From an uncultured Comamonadaceae bacterium (lineage in GTDB: Bacteria > Pseudomonadota > Gammaproteobacteria > Burkholderiales > Burkholderiaceae): DNA of 6,609 bases. The position numbers and the translations under genes were made by a program. Positions within the stretch are counted from its first letter, which is position 1; each line of letters opens with the position of its first letter. The DNA lies in contig CAMLQP010000166.1 of NCBI GenBank assembly GCA_946482115.1, positions 1 through 6,609 of the forward strand, in the 5' to 3' direction. The notes under the pieces were generated by a model that saw only the letters and a program-made list of their open reading frames with translations, was not told where the DNA came from and ran no database searches. Positions 1 to 6,609 of the stretch are shown here, in pieces.

Positions 1-446
1 TCGCCTACATCCGCCGCAACTACGGCATGCTGATCGGCGAGCCCACCGCCGAGGCCATCAAGAAGCAGATCGGCTCGGCCTTTCCCGGCTCCGAGGTGCG
101 CGAGATGGAGGTCAAGGGCCGCAACCTGGCCGAAGGCGTGCCGCGCAGCTTCACCATCAGCTCCAACGAGATCCTCGAGGCGCTGACCGACCCGCTCAAC
201 AACATCGTCAGCGCCGTCAAGACCGCGCTGGAGCAGACCCCGCCCGAGCTGGGCGCCGACATCGCCGAGCGCGGCATGATGCTGACCGGCGGCGGCGCGA
301 TGCTGCGCGACCTGGACCGCCTGCTGGCCGAGGAAACCGGCCTGCCGGTGCTGGTGGCCGAGGATCCGCTGACCTGCGTGGTGCGCGGCTGCGGCATGGC
401 GCTGGAGCGCATGGACCGCCTCGGCAGCATCTTCACCAACGAGTGA
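1..446 (+). CDS. mreB: Rod shape-determining protein MreB, C-terminal part (5' end outside window)
   Basis: MreB is a bacterial actin homologue. It polymerises on the inner face of the cytoplasmic membrane and positions the elongation peptidoglycan machinery. The reading frame is open from the first codon in phase (position 3) to TGA at 444-446, giving about 148 residues of a family that is usually near 347. No start codon is assigned because the gene begins before the window; the ATG at 27 is internal. The sequence matches the C-terminal third of MreB: YIRRNYG, then an [18 protein letters not shown] stretch, the SNEILEAL helix, the actin-fold adenosine motif LTGGGA, and the family-typical [12 protein letters not shown] near the end. 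It heads the mreBCD-mrdA operon, with 26 nt before the likely mreC start. No frameshift or missing motif is seen in the visible part. The identification rests on recalled similarity to E. coli MreB. Confidence 0.97.
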   Translation, partial: AYIRRNYGMLIGEPTAEAIKKQIGSAFPGSEVREMEVKGRNLAEGVPRSFTISSNEILEALTDPLNNIVSAVKTALEQTPPELGADIAERGMMLTGGGAMLRDLDRLLAEETGLPVLVAEDPLTCVVRGCGMALERMDRLGSIFTNE

Positions 447-456
447 CCACACCGCG

Positions 457-462
457 AAAGGG
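457..462 (+). promoter_or_regulatory. Probable ribosome binding site of mreC
   Basis: AAAGGG lies in the mreB-mreC gap. It stands 10 nt before ATG 473 but only 4 nt before the alternative in-frame GTG at 467. The spacing favours ATG 473 as the mreC start. Confidence 0.5.
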
Positions 463-472
463 CTGAGTGGCC

Positions 473-1390
473 ATGCCACTGGGCACCATAGACCGCACCC
501 CGCCGCCGTTCTTCAAGCAAGGGCCATCGGCCCTGTCGCGCCTGATCGTCTGCAGCGCGCTCGCCATCGCGCTGATGGTGGTGGACGCCCGGCTGCACCT
601 GGCCTCGCCGATACGTTCGGTGGTGGCCACCGCGCTTTACCCGCTGCAGTGGCTGATGCTGCAGCCGGTGCGCGCGGTAAAGGCCGTGGGCAGCTACTTC
701 TCCAGCCTGGACAGCGCGCAGAGCGCCGAAGCCCAGGCGCAGGAAAAGCTGGCCCTGCAGGCCATGCGAGCGGCCCAGGTCGAGCTGCTGGCGCTGGAGA
801 ACCTGCGCCTGCGCGAACTGCTGGACCTGAGCGCCCGTCTGCCCAGCCCCAGCCAGGGCGCCGAGGTGCTGTACGACGCTGGCGACCCCTACACCCGCAA
901 GGTGGTCATCAACCGGGGCAGCATCCAGGGCGTGTCCGATGGCGCTCCGGTGCTGGACGGCCAGGGCGTGCTGGGCCAGGTGACCCGGGTCTATCCCCTC
1001 AATGCCGAGGTCACGCTGCTGACCGACCGTTCGCAGGCCATCCCCGTGCTCAACACCCGCACCGGGGTGCGCGGACTGGCCTACGGCCTGCCGCGCGCCG
1101 GGGCCGGCGCGCTGGAGCTGCGCTTCGTGCCCATCAACGCGGACGTGCAGGAAGGCGACCTGCTGACCACCAGCGGACTCGACGGCGTCTACCCCCCGGG
1201 CCTGCCGGTGGCACGCATTTCGCTGGTGGAACGTCGCCCCGACGCCACCTTCGTGCGCATCGAGTGCGAACCGCTGGCCGGCCACAGCTCGGCGCGCCAC
1301 GTGCTGGTGGTGGCCCCGACCGCCACGCCGCGGCCGACCGACGCGCCGGCGCCACCGGCCAGGCCCACTGCCGCCGGAGGTCGCCCATGA
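473..1390 (+). CDS. mreC: Rod shape-determining protein MreC
   Basis: MreC is a bitopic inner-membrane protein. Its periplasmic part binds and activates PBP2 within the elongasome. From ATG 473 it has 305 residues, normal for a proteobacterial MreC. The order is: a short Pro/Phe-containing cytoplasmic N-terminus (PPPFF, 10-14); one membrane segment at about 21-38; a charged Ala/Glu/Leu-rich coiled coil at about 82-118; and the MreC beta-domain at about 130-280. That domain carries the conserved VINRGS (145-150), GVLGQV (165-170) and TTSGLDGVYPPGLPVA (232-247). A Pro/Ala/Thr-rich tail follows (281-305). An in-frame GTG at 467 would add two residues, but it is too close to the AAAGGG site, and the MPLGT-type N-terminus matches what I recall of relatives. 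The stop overlaps the mreD start in ATGA, suggesting translational coupling. Product identity is secure; the exact start is less so. Confidence 0.95.
   Translation: MPLGTIDRTPPPFFKQGPSALSRLIVCSALAIALMVVDARLHLASPIRSVVATALYPLQWLMLQPVRAVKAVGSYFSSLDSAQSAEAQAQEKLALQAMRAAQVELLALENLRLRELLDLSARLPSPSQGAEVLYDAGDPYTRKVVINRGSIQGVSDGAPVLDGQGVLGQVTRVYPLNAEVTLLTDRSQAIPVLNTRTGVRGLAYGLPRAGAGALELRFVPINADVQEGDLLTTSGLDGVYPPGLPVARISLVERRPDATFVRIECEPLAGHSSARHVLVVAPTATPRPTDAPAPPARPTAAGGRP
1376..1380 (+). promoter_or_regulatory. Ribosome binding site of mreD
   Basis: A strong GGAGG sits inside the last codons of mreC, 6 nt before ATG 1387. A second in-frame ATG at 1393 would be 12 nt away, so this site selects 1387 and the ATGA overlap with the mreC stop. 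Confidence 0.7.
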
Positions 1391-1917
1391 TCATGCGTCC
1401 CGGCCAGGCACTGCTGCTGCCGGCCAACCCCGTCTTCATCTGGGGCAGCCTGCTGGTGGCGCTCGGGCTCAACATGGTCGCCAACATGGGCCTGTGGGGC
1501 CGGGCCGCCTGGGTGCCCGACCTGCTGGCGCTGGGCCTGGTGTTCTGGAACGTGCACCAGCCGCTGCGCATCGGCGTGGGCGTGGCCTTCGCCTTCGGCC
1601 TGGCCATGGACGTGCACCAGGGCTCGCTGCTGGGCCAGCATGCGCTGGCCTACACGGCCTTGAGCTTCTTCGCCATCACCATCCACCGCCGGCTGCTCTG
1701 GTTCCCGGTGTCGCAGCAAGCGCTGCAGGTGCTGCCGCTGTTCCTGGCCGCCCATGCGCTGGAGCTGCTGGTGCGCATGGCCGCAGGCGGCGCCTTCCCG
1801 GGCTGGAGCGTGCTGCTGGCCCCGGTGATCGAAGCCGCCTTCTGGCCGCTCGCCACCATCGTCCTGCTCGCGCCCCAGCGGCGCGCGCACGACCCGGATG
1901 AGACCCGCCCCCTGTAA
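1387..1917 (+). CDS. mreD: Rod shape-determining protein MreD
   Basis: MreD is a small polytopic inner-membrane protein that works with MreC to control PBP2/RodA activity during cell elongation. The protein has 176 residues, typical of the family (about 160-180). It is strongly hydrophobic, with five to six likely membrane segments at about 16-32, 42-56, 62-76, 84-99, 108-130 and 141-162. Family-type sequence is visible: WVPDLLALGLVFW at 42-54, and the acidic loop GLAMDVHQGSLLGQHAL at 71-87, where MreD proteins keep an Asp followed by LG..AL. The start overlaps the mreC stop by 4 nt and has a GGAGG site. The frame stays open far upstream, but that stretch is the +1 shadow of mreC. The C-terminus is a short charged cytoplasmic tail. 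MreD diverges quickly, so the call leans on operon position as well as sequence. Confidence 0.94.
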   Translation: MIMRPGQALLLPANPVFIWGSLLVALGLNMVANMGLWGRAAWVPDLLALGLVFWNVHQPLRIGVGVAFAFGLAMDVHQGSLLGQHALAYTALSFFAITIHRRLLWFPVSQQALQVLPLFLAAHALELLVRMAAGGAFPGWSVLLAPVIEAAFWPLATIVLLAPQRRAHDPDETRPL

Positions 1918-1926
1918 AGTCCGCCC

Positions 1927-3879
1927 ATGACCGAGTTGCGCGATGTCGAAGCCGAGCTGGCGCGGTTCCGCGCCCGCGTGCTCGTCGCCGGGCTGGCGGT
2001 GCTGATCGCCTTCGGCCTGATCGCCGCGCGCCTGGTCTACCTGCAGGTCATCCGCCACGACGACCTGCAGGCGCAGGCCGAGATCAACCGCACGGCCGTG
2101 CTGCCCATCGTGCCGCAGCGCGGGCTGATCCTGGACCGCAACGGTGTCGAGCTGGCCACCAACTACTCGGCCTACACGCTGGAAGTCAATGTCTCGCAGG
2201 TCCGGGACCTGGAAGCCACGCTGGACGCGCTGGCCGAGGTCGTGGAGATCACGCCGCGCGACCGCCGCCGCTTCCAGCGCCTGCGCGAGGAGTCCAAGCG
2301 CTTCGACTCGCTGCCCATCCGCACCCGGCTGACCGACGCCGAGGTCGCCCGCTTCACCGCCCAGCGTTTCCGTTTCCCCGGCGTGGAGGTGCAGGCCCGG
2401 CTGTTCCGCAGCTACCCCTACGGCGAAACCGCCAGCCACGTGATCGGCTACATCGGCCGCATCAACCAGCGCGAGAAGGAGGCCATCGACGAATGGCCCG
2501 AGGAGCAGCAGGCCAACTACCGGGGCACCGAATACATCGGCAAGCTGGGCGTGGAACAGAGCTATGAGAGCGCGCTGCATGGCAGCACCGGCTTCGAGCG
2601 GGTGGAGACAACGGCCGGCGGCTACGCGGTGCGCCGGCTCGCCCGCACGCCCGCCCGGGCCGGCGACACCGTGGTGCTGTCCGTCGACATCCGGCTGCAG
2701 AAGCTGGTCGAGGACCTCTACGGCGACCGCCGCGGCGCGCTGGTGGCCATAGACCCGCGCAACGGCGAGGTGCTGGCCTTCGTGAGCAAGCCGACCTTCG
2801 ACCCCAACCTGTTCGTCGAGGGCATCGACGTCGAGAACTGGCGCGCGCTCAACGAGTCGATCGACCGGCCGCTGCTCAACCGCGCCCTGCGCGGCACCTA
2901 CCCGCCTGGCTCCACCTACAAGCCGTTCATGGGCCTGGCCGCGCTCGAGCTCGGCCTGCGCAAGCCTGGCGACATCACCAACGACCCCGGCTACTGGATG
3001 TTCGGCAACCACCGCTTCCGCAGCCACGGCGACCATGGCCTGGGCGCGGTGGACCTGCACCGCAGCATCGTCAAGTCGAGCAACGTGTACTACTACGCAC
3101 TCGCCAACGACATGGGCGTTGACCGCATGCACGACTTCATGGCCCCGCTGGGCTTCGGCCAGATCACCGGTATCGACCTGCGCGGCGAGCTACGCGGCAT
3201 CCTGCCCAGCCAGGCCTGGAAACGCGAGACCTACAAGACGCCCGAGCAGCGGCGCTGGTACGCGGGCGAGACCATCTCTCTGGGCATCGGCCAGGGCTAC
3301 AACACCTTCACCATGCTGCAGGTGGCCCACGCCATGGCCACGCTGGCCAACGGTGGCACCAAGTACACGCCGCACGTGACGCTGGCCACCGAAAACCCGA
3401 TCACCCGCATCCGCGTGCCGGCCGTCAAGCCCGAAGGCGTGAGCCTGGGCTACAAACCCGAGAACGTGCAGGCCATCCTGCGCGCGATGGAGGCCGTGAC
3501 CACCGAAGGCACCTCGACCCGGGTGTTCGCCGGCGCCCCCTACCGCAGCGGCGGCAAGACCGGCACCGCCCAGGCCGTCACCATCGGCCAGAAAGACCGC
3601 TACAACGCCCGCAACCTGGAAGAGCACCAGCGCGACCACTCGCTCTACCTGGCCTTCGCGCCGGTCGAGGAACCCCGGGTGGTGATCGCCGCCATCGTGG
3701 AGAACGCCGGCTTCGGCGCCGCCCACGCCGCGCCGATTGCGCGCCGGGTTTTCGACTACCTGCTGCTGGGCCAGTACCCGAGCGAGGAAGACCTGGCGGC
3801 GGTACGCAAGGGCCAGGCGGCCGCGCCCATCGGCAAGCCGCGCCTGGCGGCGGACATCCCGCTGGCGCCGGCGCCCTAG
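1927..3879 (+). CDS. mrdA: Penicillin-binding protein 2 (peptidoglycan D,D-transpeptidase)
   Basis: PBP2 is the class B transpeptidase of the elongasome. It cross-links new peptidoglycan in the periplasm and pairs with the RodA glycosyltransferase. It has 650 residues, close to the usual 630-650. One membrane anchor lies at about 18-38. The non-catalytic pedestal (PBP dimer domain) spans about 58-235 and includes RGLILDRNG at 65-73. The transpeptidase domain spans about 265-605 with all three active-site motifs: S329-T-Y-K332 (nucleophile Ser329), S384-S-N386 and K544-T-G546, at almost the same numbers as recalled for E. coli PBP2. A WYAGETISLGIGQGYN stretch (about 440-459) is also typical. 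The gene starts 9 nt after the mreD stop with only a weak purine stretch (TAAAG) as ribosome site, so translational coupling is plausible. It ends in TAG within a CTAG shared with the convergent transporter gene. rodA does not follow. The gene looks intact. Confidence 0.97.
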   Translation: MTELRDVEAELARFRARVLVAGLAVLIAFGLIAARLVYLQVIRHDDLQAQAEINRTAVLPIVPQRGLILDRNGVELATNYSAYTLEVNVSQVRDLEATLDALAEVVEITPRDRRRFQRLREESKRFDSLPIRTRLTDAEVARFTAQRFRFPGVEVQARLFRSYPYGETASHVIGYIGRINQREKEAIDEWPEEQQANYRGTEYIGKLGVEQSYESALHGSTGFERVETTAGGYAVRRLARTPARAGDTVVLSVDIRLQKLVEDLYGDRRGALVAIDPRNGEVLAFVSKPTFDPNLFVEGIDVENWRALNESIDRPLLNRALRGTYPPGSTYKPFMGLAALELGLRKPGDITNDPGYWMFGNHRFRSHGDHGLGAVDLHRSIVKSSNVYYYALANDMGVDRMHDFMAPLGFGQITGIDLRGELRGILPSQAWKRETYKTPEQRRWYAGETISLGIGQGYNTFTMLQVAHAMATLANGGTKYTPHVTLATENPITRIRVPAVKPEGVSLGYKPENVQAILRAMEAVTTEGTSTRVFAGAPYRSGGKTGTAQAVTIGQKDRYNARNLEEHQRDHSLYLAFAPVEEPRVVIAAIVENAGFGAAHAAPIARRVFDYLLLGQYPSEEDLAAVRKGQAAAPIGKPRLAADIPLAPAP

Positions 3880-4634
3880 CGCAGGTAGGCGTCGTAGCCG
3901 GTCTTGAGGATCAGCGCGCCGACCACCACGATGAACACCGCGCGTACGAACCCGGTGCCGTGCTTCAGGGCCAGCCGGGTGCCCAGCACGCTGCCGGCGA
4001 CATTGGCCACCGCCATGACCAGCGCGTAGTGCCACCAGACGTGCCCCTTCCAGGCGAACAGGGCCAGCGCGGCGAGGTTGGTCGAGGTGTTGAGCAGCTT
4101 GGCCGAGGCGCTCGCGCTGAGAAAGTCGTAGCCCAGCCAGCGCACGAACAGGAACACGAAGAAGCTGCCGGTGCCCGGCCCGAAGAAGCCGTCGTAGAAG
4201 CCGATGACCAGCCCCAGCGCGCTCGCCGCCAGCATTTCGGCGCGACCCGAGAAGCGCGGCAGGTGGTCCCGCCCCAGCTCTTTCCTGGCCAGGGTGTAGA
4301 GCAGCACCGCCAGCAGCACCAGGGGCAGCAGCCGGCGCAGGAACTCGGGGGAAATCACCGTCACGGTCCAGGCACCGGCCATGGAGCCGGCGAACCCCAC
4401 CGCGGCCGCCGGCAGCAGCGCGGCCCAGCGCATGTCGACGCGTCGGGCGTACTGCCAGGTGGCCGCCGCCGTGCCCCAGACCGAAGCCCCCTTGTTGACG
4501 CCGAACAGGGTGGCGGGGTGGGTGGAAGGGAAAACGGCGAACAGCGCCGGCACCAGGATCAGCCCCCCGCCCCCCACGATCGAATCCACGAAACCCGCGA
4601 GGCCCGAGGCCAGCGTCACGACAATCCATTCCAT
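3876..4634 (-). CDS. TSUP (TauE/SafE) family membrane transporter, YfcA-like
   Basis: This is a polytopic inner-membrane protein of the 4-toluene sulfonate uptake permease (TSUP) family, closest by eye to E. coli YfcA. Family members are proposed to move sulfite, sulfoacetate or other organic anions; the substrate here cannot be read from sequence. The 252 residues are normal length and very hydrophobic. The family's internal duplication is clear: GFVDSIVGGGG at 14-24 is matched by GFYDGFFGPGTG at 145-156, and VNKGAS (46-51) by AKLLNTST (178-185). A charged hinge (about 117-132) separates the halves. ATG 4634 is chosen because MEWIVV leads straight into the first membrane segment; no convincing ribosome site precedes it, and GTG at 4619 is an alternative. 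The start lies 20 nt after the amtB terminator and the stop overlaps mrdA by 4 nt on the opposite strand. Family is confident, function open. Confidence 0.93.
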   Translation of the reverse strand: MEWIVVTLASGLAGFVDSIVGGGGLILVPALFAVFPSTHPATLFGVNKGASVWGTAAATWQYARRVDMRWAALLPAAAVGFAGSMAGAWTVTVISPEFLRRLLPLVLLAVLLYTLARKELGRDHLPRFSGRAEMLAASALGLVIGFYDGFFGPGTGSFFVFLFVRWLGYDFLSASASAKLLNTSTNLAALALFAWKGHVWWHYALVMAVANVAGSVLGTRLALKHGTGFVRAVFIVVVGALILKTGYDAYLR

Positions 4635-4654
4635 GGCCGCGATTGTCGCCCATG

Positions 4655-4687
4655 AAAAAAACCCGCTGGCCTCGCGGCCGGCGGGTT
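4655..4687 (-). terminator. Rho-independent terminator of the glnK-amtB transcript
   Basis: Read on the minus strand, a 12-bp stem (arms at 4676-4687 and 4660-4671) closes a GCGA tetraloop of GNRA type. The stem has one C-A mismatch. It runs into seven consecutive T residues (complement of A4655-4661), two of which lie in the stem. It lies 35 nt after the amtB stop codon. On the plus strand the hairpin is not followed by a T tract, so it acts in the minus direction only. Confidence 0.88.
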
Positions 4688-4722
4688 CAACATCCTGGAG
4701 AGGACGGCTCGTTGGTGATCGG

Positions 4723-6153
4723 TCAGCGGTTGTAGGCGGTCTCGCCGTGCGAGCTGATGTCCAGACCTTCGCGCTCTTCCTCTTCGGTGACGCGCAGGCC
4801 GACGACCAGGTCGGCGATCTTGTAGGCGATGTAAGCCACCACGCCGGACCACACGACGGTGAAGATCACGCTCTTGATCTGGATCCAGACCTGGGCGCCC
4901 ATCGAGAAGGTGTCGGGGGTCAGGCCGCCGGTGCCGCCCAGACCCTGCGCGGCGAACACGCCGGTCAGGATGGCGCCGACGATGCCGCCCACGCCATGGA
5001 CGCCGAACACGTCGAAGGAGTCATCGGCACCCAGCATGCGCTTGAGGCCACCCACGCCCCACAGGCAGACCAGGCCGGCCACCAGGCCCAGCACGATGGA
5101 GCCCATCGGGCCGACGAAGCCGGCGGCGGGCGTCACGGCCACCAGGCCGGCGACGGCACCGGAGGCGCCACCCAGCATGGAAGCCTTGCCCTTGTGCAGG
5201 CATTCGCCCAGTATCCACGACAGCGTGGCGGCGGCGGTAGCCAGCACGGTGTTCACGAAGGCCAGGCCGGCGGCACCGTTGGCGGCACCGGCGGAGCCGG
5301 CGTTGAAGCCGAACCAGCCCACCCACAGCAGCGAGGCACCCACCATGGTCAGCGTCAGGCTGTGCGGCGTGAAGGCTTCCTTGCCGTAGCCCAGGCGCTT
5401 GCCGAGCACGTAGGCACCCACCAGACCGGCCACGCCGGCGTTGATGTGCACCACGGTGCCGCCCGCGAAGTCCAGCGCGCCGTCGGCCGCCAGCAGGCCG
5501 CCGCCCCACACGATGTGGGCCATGGGCACGTAGCTGAAGGTGAACCAGATCACCGAGAACACCAGCACGGCGGAGAACTTGATGCGCTCGGCGAAGGAGC
5601 CGACGATCAGCGCCGTGGTGATGGCCGCGAACGTGCCCTGGAAGGCCACGAACACGTACTCGGGGATGGTCGCCAGCGCGCCGATGGAGTCGGGGGTCAC
5701 GCCCATCAGGAACACCTTGGACAGGCCGCCGACGAACTTGCCCTCGCCCGAGAAGGCCAGGCTGTAGCCGTAGATGGCCCACAGCAGGCTGATCAGCGAG
5801 AAGATCACGAAGACCTGCATCAGCACCGACAGCATGTTCTTGGAGCGGGCCAGGCCGCCGTAGAACAGCGCGAGGCCGGGGATGGTCATCAGGATCACCA
5901 GCAGCGTGGAGGTCAGCATCCAGGCGGTGTCGCCGGAGTCGATCTTGGGTGCTTCGGCAGCGGCGGCCGGTGCTTCGGCAGCGGCCGCCGGGGCAGCAGC
6001 GGCGGGCGCCTCGGCCGCAGGGGCGGCGGCGGGCGCGGCAGCCGGCGCGGCGGCGGCCGGGGCCTCGGCGGGCGCGGCCGACTGTGCGATCGCGGACACG
6101 CCGCCCAAGGTCAGGCTCAGGCCCAGGAACAGGCTGGTCAATAGCTTTTTCAT
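4723..6153 (-). CDS. amtB: Ammonium channel/transporter AmtB with Ala/Pro-rich N-terminal extension
   Basis: AmtB is a trimeric inner-membrane channel that takes up ammonium when nitrogen is scarce. The 476 residues start with a Sec signal peptide (MKKLL, hydrophobic core 8-20, probable cleavage after AIA at 21-23). An Ala/Pro/Glu low-complexity stretch follows (24-69), then the Amt domain from about 72 with 11 membrane segments. Key residues align with mature E. coli AmtB at a constant offset of 68: phenylalanine gate F175 and F283 (107, 215), W216 (148), D228 (160), the twin pore histidines H236 and H386 (168, 318), and S287 (219). The Amt signature DFAGGTVVHINAG starts at 228. The C-terminal tail EREGLDISSHGETAY is the conserved GlnK-contact region. 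It lies 31 nt after glnK, with AAGAGA 7 nt before its ATG, so the two are surely co-transcribed. A terminator follows. Expression under nitrogen limitation is expected from the family, not seen here. Confidence 0.97.
   Translation of the reverse strand: MKKLLTSLFLGLSLTLGGVSAIAQSAAPAEAPAAAAPAAAPAAAPAAEAPAAAAPAAAAEAPAAAAEAPKIDSGDTAWMLTSTLLVILMTIPGLALFYGGLARSKNMLSVLMQVFVIFSLISLLWAIYGYSLAFSGEGKFVGGLSKVFLMGVTPDSIGALATIPEYVFVAFQGTFAAITTALIVGSFAERIKFSAVLVFSVIWFTFSYVPMAHIVWGGGLLAADGALDFAGGTVVHINAGVAGLVGAYVLGKRLGYGKEAFTPHSLTLTMVGASLLWVGWFGFNAGSAGAANGAAGLAFVNTVLATAAATLSWILGECLHKGKASMLGGASGAVAGLVAVTPAAGFVGPMGSIVLGLVAGLVCLWGVGGLKRMLGADDSFDVFGVHGVGGIVGAILTGVFAAQGLGGTGGLTPDTFSMGAQVWIQIKSVIFTVVWSGVVAYIAYKIADLVVGLRVTEEEEREGLDISSHGETAYNR
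5948..5985. repeat. Tandem direct repeat within the amtB Ala/Pro linker
   Basis: The 17-nt unit GGTGCTTCGGCAGCGGC occurs exactly at 5948-5964 and again at 5969-5985, a 21-nt period. On the coding strand it encodes successive E-A-P-A-A-A-A heptads (about residues 60-69). Less exact copies of the same alanine/proline pattern continue to about 6084. The 21-nt period keeps frame, so copy-number change would only lengthen or shorten the linker. Confidence 0.8.
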
Positions 6154-6160
6154 AGGTTGA

Positions 6161-6166
6161 TCTCTT
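6161..6166 (-). promoter_or_regulatory. Probable weak ribosome binding site of amtB
   Basis: AAGAGA on the minus strand lies 7 nt before the amtB ATG, within the 31-nt glnK-amtB gap. It is a partial Shine-Dalgarno match, supporting ATG 6153. Confidence 0.45.
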
Positions 6167-6184
6167 GGTTGGATGGGCCGCGCC

Positions 6185-6609
<425 letters not shown>

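Noticed and set aside
281..300. Runs of GGC/CGG triplets in mreB and elsewhere as possible repeats
   Set aside because: They are explained by conserved Gly motifs (such as LTGGGA) and strong GC codon preference, with no repeated unit beyond a few bases.
20..1300. 426-codon minus-strand open frame opposite mreB-mreC
   Set aside because: It is antisense to two well-recognised genes, of low complexity, and without any family resemblance.
649..1386. Possible long N-terminal extension of MreD
   Set aside because: The mreD frame is open upstream through mreC, but that part is an Arg/Gly/Ala-rich shifted reading of mreC. MreD has normal length from ATG 1387, with a GGAGG site 6 nt before it.
1189..3132. 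647-codon open frame on the minus strand opposite mreC-mreD-mrdA
   Set aside because: It spans three genuine genes on the other strand and has the Val/Gly/Gln/His/Ala-rich composition of a GC shadow, with no domain or ribosome site pattern.
3190..4653. 487-codon minus-strand open frame covering the TSUP gene and the mrdA 3' end
   Set aside because: It is the shifted frame of the TSUP gene, continuing antisense to mrdA. The Arg/Gly-rich product has no membrane pattern, whereas the TSUP frame matches its family along its full length.
4652..4735. 27-codon plus-strand open frame starting MKKTRWPRG
   Set aside because: It begins in the A tract and runs through the terminator hairpin of the opposite strand. 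It has no ribosome site or promoter, and the terminator explains the sequence better.
4381..6144. 587-codon open frame on the plus strand opposite amtB
   Set aside because: It is antisense to a clear amtB gene. The product is rich in His, Gly, Gln and Ala with no recognisable domain. High GC at third positions removes stop codons from the complementary frame.

Overview
The window looks like chromosomal DNA from a high-GC betaproteobacterium, most likely order Burkholderiales and probably close to the Comamonadaceae. This is judged from protein similarity recalled from memory, very GC-rich third codon positions, and gene order (mreBCD-mrdA; porin-PII-amtB). No mobile element, tRNA, rRNA or CRISPR array is visible. 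It reads as ordinary core-genome sequence, with no evident novel system.

Plus strand, 1-3879: a cell-shape (elongasome) operon. It holds the 3' part of mreB, then complete mreC, mreD and mrdA (PBP2). The genes are packed tightly: a 26-nt gap, a 4-nt ATGA overlap, and a 9-nt gap. MreB filaments, the MreC/MreD membrane partners and the PBP2 transpeptidase together direct lateral-wall peptidoglycan synthesis. The usual next partner, rodA, is not here.

Minus strand, 3876-6609: a TSUP-family (TauE/SafE, YfcA-like) membrane transporter lies tail-to-tail with mrdA. The two genes share a CTAG that supplies both stop codons. Upstream of it on the same strand is a nitrogen locus, in transcription order: the last 15 complete codons of a probable outer-membrane porin, a PII signal protein (glnK) and the ammonium channel amtB. 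A strong Rho-independent terminator closes that unit about 20 nt before the TSUP start codon.

GlnK senses ATP/ADP and 2-oxoglutarate, and in its unmodified form plugs the AmtB channel, so the two genes form one regulatory module. Points worth a second look are the 46-residue Ala/Pro-rich periplasmic extension of AmtB with an embedded 21-nt-period repeat, the GlnB-like T-loop of the amtB-linked PII protein, the shared-stop convergent junction, and the lack of promoter space before the TSUP gene.
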